Assembly: GCA_013041925.1 (NCBI GenBank)
Contig: JABDRB010000032.1
Span: 1 to 44,589 of the forward strand
Direction of reading: 5' to 3'
Source: Akkermansiaceae bacterium
GTDB taxonomy: Bacteria > Verrucomicrobiota > Verrucomicrobiia > Verrucomicrobiales > Akkermansiaceae
Length of the DNA: 44,589 bases
Part shown: piece after piece, positions 33,103 through 42,490 of the stretch
Numbering within the stretch: the first letter of the stretch is position 1
Layout: the number at the start of each line of letters is the position of its first letter
Translations under genes and position numbers: made by a program
Notes under the pieces: generated by a model
What the model saw: only the letters and a program-made list of their open reading frames with translations
Databases searched by the model: none
Told to the model about the DNA's origin: nothing

Positions 33103-35562
33103 TTAGCGCTTGAGACTGATGTGCATGGTCACCTCCTCTGCGGCAGGCAGCGTGACTTGTTGCTGGTTGGCAGCGCTCGCCTTGGCGGCCTTGGCATTCC
33201 CCTTGACCACCTTGAGCTGGGAAATCTCAGCAGGTAATTCGAGGTTAATCGTCTGGGCCTTGCCCGATTGCAGGGTGACCTCGACGCCATCGGCAGTCCA
33301 TGCCAGACGCTTGATTTCAATCTGGCCACGGCAAAGGACACCCTCGATGGTTCCTGTCGCCCATGCTTTGGGCAGGGCGGGGAGGAGTTTAATTTCGCCA
33401 AGCTCGGAGGCGACCAGCATCTTGATGACTACGGACGGCTGACCACCGCTGATGTCCATGTTGAACAGCGTGCGGCGGTTGTGCATCGAGGCGAGGTTAT
33501 TGAGCCAGAATCCGTAAACAAGGTGCTTGAGGCAGTGGTGGGCAATCTCGCCGTGGCCGAGGCTGGCGGCGACCTGTCCGAGCTGGACGATACCAAAGGA
33601 CATAAACCCACGCTCGTTGTCTTTCCAGTAGCGTTCGAGTTTGTCTTCGACACTCTTGATGAATGCGCTGCGCAGTTTGGGGCTGTTCGCGATTTCTGCA
33701 GGCAGGCCGTCGTAGAGCGGGTAGAGCTGGGAGGAATGGCGGTGGGCGTCATTGTTGCCCAGTTTTGGTGTCAACCACTCCTTGATGATCCCATTTTCAG
33801 CCACCATGTATTCCGGCATTTTGGTCAGCATTTTTTCCCAAACGGCGATCTTGTCGGCATTTTTGCCGAGCTTACGGGAAGCGGCAATCAGGTTGGTGAG
33901 CAGTTCTTTCGACGAGGCCACGTCCATCGTTGCGTTGAACGTCGCCTGTGATTTCGACCCTTCAGGCCAGTTTTCAGGCGACTGAGTGGGAGAGAAGATA
34001 AATTTTCCGTCGGGACCTTCTTGGAGGTAGTCTTCAAAGAAGATCGCGGCTTGCTCCATAAACGGCAGCGCACGCTCGCGCAGGAACTTCTCGTCACCAG
34101 TGTAGAGATAGTAATCGTAGAAAAAATGGGACGCCCATGCCGCGCCGGTGACCCACATGCCGCCGGCAAAGTTTTTACCGAAGGCATTGTTGTAGCCGTG
34201 GGTGGAGGTGCGCGATGGCAGCACGATACCGCGGGCGCCGTAGAAGTGCTTCGCGTTGAGCTGCATATCGGGGACCAACGACTCAAGGTAGCTGACGTAG
34301 GCGAGCATGAGTTCGGGGGTGTTGCCCATCAGCATGCTGGCGATGGCGGAGGGAACGTTGCCATTGTGCGTGTAATCGCTGGCCCAGCCGGGGACGTAAG
34401 TTCCACCCCAGACTCCCTGCAGGTTCGGTGGCAGCTCGCCGGTGGCACAGATGATGTTGTATCGGCCGGCGTCGAACTGTTTCTCGAACCAAGCGAGGTT
34501 CATGTTCTCAAAGGTCGACTCCTTCATCAGTTGCTCGGTCGGCTTCTGGTGATCCGCGCCGCCACCGAGGTCGAGCTTCATGCGGTTAAAGAGCTTTGCA
34601 TGCAATGGGACGTGCCTAGCAAGCAGCTTGCCATAATCCGCTGGCAGTGCGTCGAGGGTTGATTTTGCGGTGTTCTCTTTCACCGTGAGGAGGTTGATTT
34701 CAACAAGCAGGAGAACGCGGTCTGCACCCTTGATGGCAAGCGTTCCGTCTTTTTGGGGCTCGCTGGTGCCGCCGGTGACGATCACGCGCGCCTTCCCTTC
34801 GACCGACTGGATACTGCCGGGATACGAGCGGAGGAAGCGGGCGCTGAAGCCGAGCGAGCTTTCCGTGGCCGTGCTCCGGATATCGCCGAAGTGCTCTTTA
34901 AACATTTCGTCGGAGCGTTTGTTGATGTCGCCGTCATTGTTCAGTTCTTGGCTCGGCTCTCGTGGTTCGAGCTTCAGTCGACAGTCGAGCGATCCCGATT
35001 TCGGGCCGGTGAGCAAGATTGCCGCCACGCCGTCTTTACGGGAGACGAAAGTCCGGCGTTCAAAGACACCGCGGTCGTCGGCCCACTGGACAACGGCTTC
35101 GGCTTTTTGAAAATCCACTGAGCGTCCGTAGTCGCGGACTTCGCCCTTCGCCTCACCACGGATGGAAAGATCAAAGGCAGGAACAAAGAAGTCGGGATAC
35201 ATGAACCCCTTCTGTTTCGAGTGCTTGAACTGAAGTTCCTCCGCCTCCTTGTAATTTCCTTCAGCGATGAGCCTGCGGAGCTCTGGCAGGTGAGCCGACT
35301 GATCAGGCGGCACATGGGGTTTGCCCATCGGCATGAACAGACGCTCGTGAGTGAAGATGATCCGCTCGTCAAGTGGTTTACTCTGGATATTAACACCCAT
35401 CGTTCCATTGCCGGAAATCAGACCTTCTTCCCAAGTCTTTCCAGGTTGGGAGCTGATGAAACCACGTTCGGGGACGGGGAGCGACTCAGAGGCTAGGGTC
35501 GTCGTGGATGTGATCATACTAAGAAGGCCCGTGAGGCCGAGGGTGAAAATTTGCTGTTTCAT
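33103..35562 (-). CDS. Secreted GH95 alpha-L-fucosidase
   Basis: The 819-residue protein has a signal peptide (1-24, ending TLAS) and GH95 features in order: an N-terminal beta-sandwich starting with TWEEGLISGNGTMGVNI; NLQGVWGGTYVPGW followed by SDYTHNGNVPSAI (the Asn pair that activates water in this family); GMWVTGAAWASHFFYDYYLY in the (alpha/alpha)6 barrel; SPTQSPENW with the likely acid Glu; and AHRHSSQLYPLYDG. A C-terminal beta domain (from about 720) closes the protein. GH95 enzymes cleave terminal alpha-1,2-L-fucose, and some cleave alpha-L-galactose, by inversion. It opens the minus-strand run symporter, dehydrogenase, reductase, so its product is probably what they use. Confidence 0.92.
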   Translation of the reverse strand: MKQQIFTLGLTGLLSMITSTTTLASESLPVPERGFISSQPGKTWEEGLISGNGTMGVNIQSKPLDERIIFTHERLFMPMGKPHVPPDQSAHLPELRRLIAEGNYKEAEELQFKHSKQKGFMYPDFFVPAFDLSIRGEAKGEVRDYGRSVDFQKAEAVVQWADDRGVFERRTFVSRKDGVAAILLTGPKSGSLDCRLKLEPREPSQELNNDGDINKRSDEMFKEHFGDIRSTATESSLGFSARFLRSYPGSIQSVEGKARVIVTGGTSEPQKDGTLAIKGADRVLLLVEINLLTVKENTAKSTLDALPADYGKLLARHVPLHAKLFNRMKLDLGGGADHQKPTEQLMKESTFENMNLAWFEKQFDAGRYNIICATGELPPNLQGVWGGTYVPGWASDYTHNGNVPSAIASMLMGNTPELMLAYVSYLESLVPDMQLNAKHFYGARGIVLPSRTSTHGYNNAFGKNFAGGMWVTGAAWASHFFYDYYLYTGDEKFLRERALPFMEQAAIFFEDYLQEGPDGKFIFSPTQSPENWPEGSKSQATFNATMDVASSKELLTNLIAASRKLGKNADKIAVWEKMLTKMPEYMVAENGIIKEWLTPKLGNNDAHRHSSQLYPLYDGLPAEIANSPKLRSAFIKSVEDKLERYWKDNERGFMSFGIVQLGQVAASLGHGEIAHHCLKHLVYGFWLNNLASMHNRRTLFNMDISGGQPSVVIKMLVASELGEIKLLPALPKAWATGTIEGVLCRGQIEIKRLAWTADGVEVTLQSGKAQTINLELPAEISQLKVVKGNAKAAKASAANQQQVTLPAAEEVTMHISLKR

Positions 35563-35825
35563 GGTGACTGTCGTTAATTATTTCTAATACCCCTGAATCC
35601 TAACACGGCGTGAAAAGATTCTAAAAACCTTGCCGCCATGGAGCTCAAATAGACAAGGGTTACGGATTGCGGAATAGGGATAAGAGATCGCTGCTGATGG
35701 GTCAAGGTTGTATTTGGTAGCCCCATCCCGACAGAAATCGCCCCCGATCAACGCAGGAAACCTCCGCAACCACGATGGCAACGGCCTGAAAGGCAACGAT
35801 ATCGAGCAAATCAGCCCGATCCTGA
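35563..35825. other. Intergenic region upstream of the fucose operon
   Basis: This 263-base gap carries the presumed promoter of the GH95 operon, on the minus strand next to 35562, and the downstream end of tex. The stretch 35700-35825 shows coding-like codon use in one plus-strand frame (NLRNHDGNGLKGNDIEQI) but has no recognisable motif. It may be a gene relic. No clear terminator for tex was found. Confidence 0.35.
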
Positions 35826-38177
35826 CTATCGCCCCTTTTTCAACGCCTGATCAAACCAGTTTCCACCGAGCTGTTCGTTCTTACCCCCGCCACCGCGCTG
35901 GCGTTGCTGGCCACCACCGTTGTGATTGCTGCGTGCATTGCTGTTTCTCGGCCCGCCGCCACGGTTCGACTCACGCCGCGCGCCTTGGCCACCGACATCT
36001 GGGTTGGCGCGCATCGAGAGCGCGATCCGGTTCCGGTTGAGATCAACTTCCGTGACGGTAACCTGCACCTTCTGACCCACCTTAACGACCTCCGACGGGT
36101 CGGAGACGTATTGATCCGCCAGTTGAGAAATATGGACAAGCCCGTCTTGATGCACACCGACATCCACAAAGGCACCAAAGTTGGTGACGTTGGTCACGAT
36201 GCCAGGCAGCTTGATTCCAGCGGTAAGATCAGAGGGTTTGTTGACACCCTCAGCAAAGGTAAAGAGCTCAAACTGCGCACGGGGGTCGCGTCCCGGCTTG
36301 GCGAGCTCAGCAATGATGTCTTTCAAGGTCGGCAGGCCCACTTCATCACAGACGTATTTTTTGAGATCAATCTTTTTACGGGCACCCGCATCACGGATAA
36401 GCGTCGGCACATCACATCCGAGGTCGGCGGCCATTTGCTCAACCAAGGCATATCGCTCAGGGTGGACAGCCGAGGCATCCAACGGGTGCGCACCACCGAG
36501 GATACGGAGGAAACCAGCAGCCTGCTCATAGGCGACGTCACCGAGACGAGGGACTTTTTTCAGTTCATCCCGCGTTTTGAAGGGCCCGTTTTCATTCCGA
36601 TACGCGATGATGTTAGTGGCAATACCAGCATTCAGGCCAGCCACGTATCCGAGCAACTGGCGCGAGGCCGTATTCACCTCGACGCCCACGCCATTAACGC
36701 AACTGACCACGGTATCATCGAGCCCCGTTTTTAAGAGATTTTGATCAACGTCATGTTGATACTGGCCGACGCCGATGCTTTTGGGATCGAGCTTCACCAA
36801 CTCGGCAAGCGGGTCCATCAACCGACGACCAATCGAGACCGCGCCGCGCACAGTGATGTCTTTATCAGGAAATTCTTCACGTGCGACTTCGCTGGCGGAG
36901 TAAATCGAGGCGCCCGACTCATTGACGATGACAATGGCGACCGACTTTGGCAGACCGCAGGCGCGAACGACGGCTTCGGCTTCACGCGAGGCGGTTCCAT
37001 TCCCGATGGCAACTGCCTCGATGTTGAATTTTTCCACCATTTTTTGAAGAATTGAAGCCGCCTCCATCGCTTGGGCGTGGCTGGTGGTGAGGTGCAGCAC
37101 GGTGTCGAAAATCAAGTTCCCCTGCGCATCGAGCACCACGGTTTTACAGCCCGTCCGGAAGGCGGGGTCGATAGCAATCATCGACCGCTGACCGAGCGGC
37201 GACGCCAACAGAAGCTCACGAAGGTTTTCCGCAAACACACGCACAGCCTCGACATCGGCATCTTTTTTTGCCTTCATCCGGCATTCCGTTTCTAACGAAA
37301 GACCAAGCAGGCGTTTGTAGCTATCGGTGATGGTAAGATCCACTTGTTCCGCGCACGGGCCGCTGTTTGTCACCCCAAAACGACCACGCATCATCGCCAG
37401 TGCGCGTTCTTCATCGGCCTGAATCCGCATAAACAAAAAACCCTCCTTCTCACCACGACGCATAGCAAGCATCCGGTGCGATGGCACCGTGGCAAAGGGT
37501 TCACTCCACTCAAAGTAATCTTTAAACTTCTGAGCATCCGTCTCGGTGTCCTTGCCATACATCACCTTCGAGGTCACGGTGCCGTCGTTGACAATCAACT
37601 CGCGCAACTCGGCACGGGCGTCGGCATCATCGCTGAAGCGCTCGGCAATGATATCGCGAGCACCAGCGAGGGCATCAACTCCAAGCGGCACGGATTGATC
37701 TTTATCCTCACTCTTGATGATGAATTTTTCTGCCTCGGCGGCGGGATCAGCGGTGGTGCTCTCACGGTTCTCCCAGATGAAATTGGCCAAGGGTTCGAGG
37801 CCACGGTCCTTCGCCATGGTAGCGCGGGTGCGGCGCTTCGGCCGATACGGCGCAAAGATGTCTTCAAGACGCGTCATGGTCTCGGCTCCTGCGATCTTTT
37901 TCTTCAACGCATCAGTGAGTAACTTGCGCTCGTCGAGGCTCTTGACAATGACGTCGCGACGCTTTTCCAAGTCGGCCAACTGAACGAGTCGGTCACGCAC
38001 ATGCGTAATCTGCACCTCGTCCATCCCGCCAGTGACTTCCTTCCGGTATCGGGCGATAAAGGGGACCGTGGCCCCCTCGGAAAACATCTTGGCGGTGGCG
38101 GCCACATGCTGCGTGTTTAAAGAAAGCTCCGTGGAGATGCGGGCGACAAAGACGTGGGAAAGATCAGGATGGCTCAT
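35826..38177 (-). CDS. tex: Tex-family S1 RNA-binding protein
   Basis: A 783-residue cytoplasmic nucleic-acid-binding protein with the standard Tex order: helical N-terminus (EGATVPFIARYRKEVTGGMD), YqgF/RNase H-like domain (SMIAIDPAFRTGCKTVVLDA, AIGNGTASREAEAVVRACG), helix-hairpin-helix region (GVGVEVNTASRQLLGYVAGL, RLGDVAYEQAAGFLRI) and an S1 domain (KLPGIVTNVTNFGAFVDVGV, QDGLVHISQLAD). A Gly/Asn/Arg/Gln-rich tail of about 45 residues follows the S1 domain and is longer than in E. coli-type Tex (usually about 770 overall). Tex affects transcription and RNA turnover, but its precise role is not settled. Single gene, 139 bases from the ClC gene stop. Confidence 0.95.
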   Translation of the reverse strand: MSHPDLSHVFVARISTELSLNTQHVAATAKMFSEGATVPFIARYRKEVTGGMDEVQITHVRDRLVQLADLEKRRDVIVKSLDERKLLTDALKKKIAGAETMTRLEDIFAPYRPKRRTRATMAKDRGLEPLANFIWENRESTTADPAAEAEKFIIKSEDKDQSVPLGVDALAGARDIIAERFSDDADARAELRELIVNDGTVTSKVMYGKDTETDAQKFKDYFEWSEPFATVPSHRMLAMRRGEKEGFLFMRIQADEERALAMMRGRFGVTNSGPCAEQVDLTITDSYKRLLGLSLETECRMKAKKDADVEAVRVFAENLRELLLASPLGQRSMIAIDPAFRTGCKTVVLDAQGNLIFDTVLHLTTSHAQAMEAASILQKMVEKFNIEAVAIGNGTASREAEAVVRACGLPKSVAIVIVNESGASIYSASEVAREEFPDKDITVRGAVSIGRRLMDPLAELVKLDPKSIGVGQYQHDVDQNLLKTGLDDTVVSCVNGVGVEVNTASRQLLGYVAGLNAGIATNIIAYRNENGPFKTRDELKKVPRLGDVAYEQAAGFLRILGGAHPLDASAVHPERYALVEQMAADLGCDVPTLIRDAGARKKIDLKKYVCDEVGLPTLKDIIAELAKPGRDPRAQFELFTFAEGVNKPSDLTAGIKLPGIVTNVTNFGAFVDVGVHQDGLVHISQLADQYVSDPSEVVKVGQKVQVTVTEVDLNRNRIALSMRANPDVGGQGARRESNRGGGPRNSNARSNHNGGGQQRQRGGGGKNEQLGGNWFDQALKKGR

Positions 38178-38316
38178 AGGTGGTAATGGCGGCGGCGGGA
38201 GTCTGCCTATTTACCCCACGAGGAAAAGATAAAAGGACGCAAATTTTCCACACATGGATGGGCGCGAAATTCACCCAAAACCACCACCTGATTTTCTCCC
38301 GTCAAATCTGAACCGA

Positions 38317-40119
38317 CTAGATCTCGGAGGCATTCTGCTGCCGAGCGATATCATTCAGCGTCAGAATTCCGAGCAAGCGATGCGGGTCCGAACGACTCAC
38401 CACCGGGAGCTGTTGAATATCGTGTTTGATCATCAGTCGTGACGCATCTCGGATCGAGACCTCAGGATGCACATGGATGACATCCTGCTCCGCGACGATA
38501 CTCGCGACCAAGGTGTCGGGGTCGCAGCCTTTGATCTCATGCAGCGTCACCACACCAACAAATCGGTCATCCTCGTCCACCACCGTAAAGGCATGGTGAT
38601 AAGATCTCGACCGACCAAACCGCTGCAGGTTGTCCTCGGCACTCTCCCATGCAAGAGCCGACACCACATCGTGGGTCATAATCGATCGCACAGGAAGGTT
38701 GCGGTAATCCTGGGCACCTCGGTAGGAGGGCATGCGCTTGAGCGAAACACCATCGTCGAGCAATAACGCATCGTAAATCGGGATCGGCCTGAGCTTCCGT
38801 GCAATCGCCCATGAGAGCATATTCCCCCCCATGAGCGGCAGGATCAGCGAGTAGTTGCCGGTCATTTCAAAGATAATAATCAGCGAGGTAAACGGACAGC
38901 GAATCACCGAGCCAAACATGGCACCCATACCCAGCAGCACACAGCCGCCAATGATCTGAGACTCGTCCGCTATTTCCAAAATTTCCACCCAATGGTTGAA
39001 CTCAACCAAGCCGATCCCGACGATCCCGCCGAGCATGCCACCGAGAAAAAGTGTCGGCGAAAACAATCCACCACTCCCGCCAGTGCTGTAGTTAACCACC
39101 ACGGCAATTAATTTAAAAACCAATAAGGCCGCCAATACCCCCATGATTAACTGATTTTCAAAGGCCGCCTCAAGCGATTCATATCCAATACTAAACACAC
39201 CGTGTTGCGCATTCCCCGCCAACCCCGTCGACCACCATGCAACCAGGCCGATCACGCCGCACAGCAAGCCACCGATGGCTGGCGCATACCACGATCGTAG
39301 CCAGATTTTTGACCTCACCCAGCGACGACCGCCAATCACCGCACCCACAAAAAAATGCCCAAACCCACCCGCAAGCAACCCGAGGGGAAGCGCCACCAAC
39401 ATCCACGCCGCCGTCTCGTAATCGAGCGACAGATGGGTCGAGATGACGGGATCCTCACCGAGAATCGACCGAGAAACGGCGGCCGCAATCACCACCGCCA
39501 CCACCATTCCCCCAATGGCCTTGGTTGAAAAATTATCGAGCAACTCTTCAAACACAAACGTGATCGCAGAGAGCGGCGCATTAAAAGCCGCACCAATACC
39601 CGCCGCCATCCCGACCGGGATCATCGCCCTCACCCGCTCTGGGTCCTTGAAAATAAACCGACCAATCCGTGACGCAATCGCCGACGAGGCATGCACCATC
39701 GGCCCCTCACGTCCCAAGGCATTTCCCAATCCCACATACAAGGTGCCCAGGATCACCCGCCAAAAACCAGTCAACGTCCGGATGCGCCCACCCTTGTTAT
39801 AATACGCCTCCTTCGTCTGCGGAATACCACTCCCGACCGCACCAGGGACCCAGAAACGGATCGCAAGACCACAAATCAAACCACCCACCGTGGGTGCCGT
39901 CAGCATCACCGCAATCAACTTCCATGTCTCGGTCTCCCCCCCATTTTGGGTGGTCGCAAACTCCCAGAGATGATGGAACGTGTGGTGAATCGAAAGATGA
40001 AAAACCACCGCCAGCAGACCACACAACAGACCACAAACCACACACGCCAACAGAAAGCGTTCTCGATCATTAAATCGGCTACGCATCCAATCGGCCCATT
40101 TACGGCGTGGTTCAGACAT
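38317..40119 (-). CDS. ClC-family chloride/proton antiporter with CBS pair
   Basis: The 600 residues contain a ClC membrane core (about 20-440) and two CBS domains (about 460-595; SIMTHDVVSALAWESAE and IVAEQDVIHVHPEVSI start the two). Ion-path motifs are GSGIP (96-100), GREGP (136-140, gating Glu138) and GGLFSPTLFLGG. Glu191/Glu192 in FVFEELLDNF occupy the place of the inner proton-transfer Glu of E. coli ClC (Glu203). Both glutamates are therefore present and an exchanger, rather than a channel, is likely. The CBS pair may bind an adenine nucleotide and regulate transport. It is divergent from trpE with about 135 bases between. Confidence 0.93.
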   Translation of the reverse strand: MSEPRRKWADWMRSRFNDRERFLLACVVCGLLCGLLAVVFHLSIHHTFHHLWEFATTQNGGETETWKLIAVMLTAPTVGGLICGLAIRFWVPGAVGSGIPQTKEAYYNKGGRIRTLTGFWRVILGTLYVGLGNALGREGPMVHASSAIASRIGRFIFKDPERVRAMIPVGMAAGIGAAFNAPLSAITFVFEELLDNFSTKAIGGMVVAVVIAAAVSRSILGEDPVISTHLSLDYETAAWMLVALPLGLLAGGFGHFFVGAVIGGRRWVRSKIWLRSWYAPAIGGLLCGVIGLVAWWSTGLAGNAQHGVFSIGYESLEAAFENQLIMGVLAALLVFKLIAVVVNYSTGGSGGLFSPTLFLGGMLGGIVGIGLVEFNHWVEILEIADESQIIGGCVLLGMGAMFGSVIRCPFTSLIIIFEMTGNYSLILPLMGGNMLSWAIARKLRPIPIYDALLLDDGVSLKRMPSYRGAQDYRNLPVRSIMTHDVVSALAWESAEDNLQRFGRSRSYHHAFTVVDEDDRFVGVVTLHEIKGCDPDTLVASIVAEQDVIHVHPEVSIRDASRLMIKHDIQQLPVVSRSDPHRLLGILTLNDIARQQNASEI

Positions 40120-40255
40120 CGATACGCGCGTTCATAGTCGTTCCTGACAAAACGTCGAGCGAGCATTTGCTTTTCTCATCCGATATTGCCACTTTGCGTC
40201 ATTCTGCCACGATTTTCCATTGCGCCGCCGCGATTTGTCGCCATGCTTTGCCCCG

Positions 40256-41761
40256 TTGAGCACACCACCTGTCAGTCCGTCCATTGATGAGTTCCGCAAT
40301 CTTGCGGAAAAAGGCAACGTCGTACCTGTCTATGCACAGCTCGCCGCCGATTTCGAAACCCCACTATCCGCCTACATCAAGATAAGTGGCGAGGGTGAGG
40401 CCTTTCTTTTTGAGAGTGCCGAAACCAGTGGCGAAAACGGACGGTTCTCGATCCTCGGCAGCAACCCACGCGCGATCATCAAGGCCGTGGGCCACGAAAT
40501 CACCTACTCGGAAAAGGGCGAAACCCGTCAGTGGACCGCGCAAAAAGACGTGCTCGCCGAGCTCGAGGAATTGATGGAAAAATACCAACCTGTCAGCCAC
40601 GGCAATGCGCCCCCATTCTACGGCGGCGCCGTCGGATATCTTTCCTACGATGCTGTGCGTCAGTTTGAGCCCAGCATCGACACCGCCCCCAAAGACGAGC
40701 TCGGCCTACCCGATGCGCTTTTCATCATCGCAGACACCCTGTTGATTTTCGACCAACGCCTGCGGCGACTCATCGTCGTGGCCAATGCCCTGATTGACGA
40801 ACACGACACCCCAGATGACGCCTACCGAGATGCCGTCGCACGCATTACCCGGATGATCGAGAAACTCGACGCCCCGTTGCACATCCCAGCACTCAACGGC
40901 CTCGCCCACTACGAAACACCCGACGCCCAAAGCAATACCACCCAGGAAGAATATGAATCCATGGTGGTCAAGGCCAAGGAATACATCGCCGCCGGTGACG
41001 CCTTCCAGATCGTGCCAAGCCAACGCTTCGAAACCGACTTCACCGGCAGCCCAGTCGACCTCTACCGCGCCCTGCGCCACATCAATCCATCTCCTTACAT
41101 GTTCATCCTCCAGCTCGACGGATTTGCGCTGGTCGGCAGTTCCCCCGAGGTCCATGTCCGCGCCATCAATGGCCGCATCGACATCCGACCCATCGCCGGC
41201 ACCCGATGGAGGGGAAAAACCCCCGAGGAGGATGACAAGCTCGCCGCCGAGCTGTTGGCCGACGAAAAAGAATGCGCCGAGCACCTCATGCTCGTCGACC
41301 TCGCGCGCAACGACGTCGGCCGCATCTCGAAACATGGCAGCGTGACCGTCGATGATTTTATGATCGTCGAGCGCTACAGCCACGTCATGCACATTGTCTC
41401 CAACGTCCACGGCGACCTCGATGACGCCCACAGCGCTTACGATGTCCTGCGGGCTACCTTCCCAGCAGGAACCGTCAGCGGTGCCCCCAAAATCCGCGCG
41501 ATGCAGATCATCAACGAGCTGGAAAAAAGCAAACGCTGCAGCTACGCCGGTGCCGTCGGATACTTCGGCTGGGATGGCGGCCACGACTCCTGCATCACCC
41601 TGCGCACCTGCCTCCTCAAGGACGGAAAAGCCTACGTCCAAGCTGGCGCCGGTGTCGTCGCCGATAGCAACCCCACCTACGAATACGAAGAAACGGTCAA
41701 CAAATCCATGGCCCTGCGCCGCGCCATCGGACTCGCCAAAACGATTGGCCAAACCGATTAA
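40256..41761 (+). CDS. trpE: Anthranilate synthase component I
   Basis: It converts chorismate to anthranilate with ammonia from TrpG, the first step of tryptophan synthesis. The N-terminal regulatory domain has [16 protein letters not shown], where FES corresponds to the tryptophan-sensing LLES motif, so feedback inhibition is likely. The chorismate-binding domain has [57 protein letters not shown] and [17 protein letters not shown]. No ATG lies in frame near the start. I prefer TTG 40256 (then [15 protein letters not shown]), which matches family N-termini, over the TTG at 40220. Length is about 501 residues. trpG follows by 26 bases; other trp genes are not adjacent. Confidence 0.94.
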   Translation: MSTPPVSPSIDEFRNLAEKGNVVPVYAQLAADFETPLSAYIKISGEGEAFLFESAETSGENGRFSILGSNPRAIIKAVGHEITYSEKGETRQWTAQKDVLAELEELMEKYQPVSHGNAPPFYGGAVGYLSYDAVRQFEPSIDTAPKDELGLPDALFIIADTLLIFDQRLRRLIVVANALIDEHDTPDDAYRDAVARITRMIEKLDAPLHIPALNGLAHYETPDAQSNTTQEEYESMVVKAKEYIAAGDAFQIVPSQRFETDFTGSPVDLYRALRHINPSPYMFILQLDGFALVGSSPEVHVRAINGRIDIRPIAGTRWRGKTPEEDDKLAAELLADEKECAEHLMLVDLARNDVGRISKHGSVTVDDFMIVERYSHVMHIVSNVHGDLDDAHSAYDVLRATFPAGTVSGAPKIRAMQIINELEKSKRCSYAGAVGYFGWDGGHDSCITLRTCLLKDGKAYVQAGAGVVADSNPTYEYEETVNKSMALRRAIGLAKTIGQTD

Positions 41762-41787
41762 TTCACTCAGCTACACTCACCATTCCC

Positions 41788-42351
41788 ATGCTTCTTGTCA
41801 TCGATAACTACGATTCCTTCACCTACAACCTCGTCCAGTACTTCGGCGAGCTTGGCGCAGACATGAAGGTGGTGCGCAACGATGCCATGAGCATCGATGA
41901 AATCCGCGAGCTTGCCCCAGACCGTATCTGTATTTCCCCCGGCCCCTGCACACCGAATGAAGCTGGCATCAGTTGTGATGTCATCCGTGAGTTTGGAAAA
42001 ACCACCCCCATCTTCGGCGTCTGTCTTGGTCACCAATCCATCGGTCAGGTCTTTGGCGGGGATGTCATCCGAGCAGAAAAACTGATGCACGGTAAAACAT
42101 CACCCGTTTCTCACACAGGCAAAAGCGTCTTCGCCGGCCTCAATAGCCCGATCACCGCGACCCGTTACCACTCACTCATCGTCAAGCGCGACACCCTGCC
42201 CGACTGTCTAGAAATCACCGCTGAGACCGAGGACGGCACGATCATGGGACTCATGCACAAGGAATACCCGATCCACGGCGTCCAGTTCCACCCCGAATCG
42301 ATCCTCACCGAAGACGGCATGAAGATGCTGGAGAATTTCCTGTCTATCTAG
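41788..42351 (+). CDS. trpG: Anthranilate synthase component II (glutamine amidotransferase)
   Basis: The 187-residue class I amidotransferase supplies ammonia to TrpE. It begins [20 protein letters not shown]. The catalytic triad is Cys79 (GVCLGHQ), His168 and Glu170 (QFHPES). [11 protein letters not shown] and [13 protein letters not shown] are typical of TrpG/PabA. In many bacteria the same protein also serves aminodeoxychorismate synthase. Here the adjacent partner is trpE and the length fits stand-alone TrpG. No separate promoter is evident in the 26-base gap, so the two genes should be one operon. Confidence 0.95.
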   Translation: MLLVIDNYDSFTYNLVQYFGELGADMKVVRNDAMSIDEIRELAPDRICISPGPCTPNEAGISCDVIREFGKTTPIFGVCLGHQSIGQVFGGDVIRAEKLMHGKTSPVSHTGKSVFAGLNSPITATRYHSLIVKRDTLPDCLEITAETEDGTIMGLMHKEYPIHGVQFHPESILTEDGMKMLENFLSI

Positions 42352-42366
42352 ACAGGGGAACCTGTC
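42339..42366 (+). repeat. Overlapping hairpins at the trpG end
   Basis: CCTGTC (42339-42344), GACAGG (42351-42356) and a second CCTGTC (42361-42366) lie in a row. The middle arm can pair with either neighbour, giving two mutually exclusive 6-bp hairpins. The first overlaps the trpG stop codon. No T-run follows, so it is not a standard terminator. It may slow ribosomes or protect the mRNA end. Confidence 0.5.
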
Positions 42367-42490
42367 CAAGGAGTCTGACCACCTCACAACTGGCTGCGGT
42401 GATGTTTGACGACCTGCGGGACATCCTCATTCAACCTAACGGCATTCCGCCGCAGCTCAATTCAACCATGCGCAACATGAGAGTAATCAT

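Noticed and set aside
40706-41752. Open frame of 348 codons on the minus strand
   Set aside because: Antisense to trpE, which is certain from its motifs. The antisense product shows no family features.
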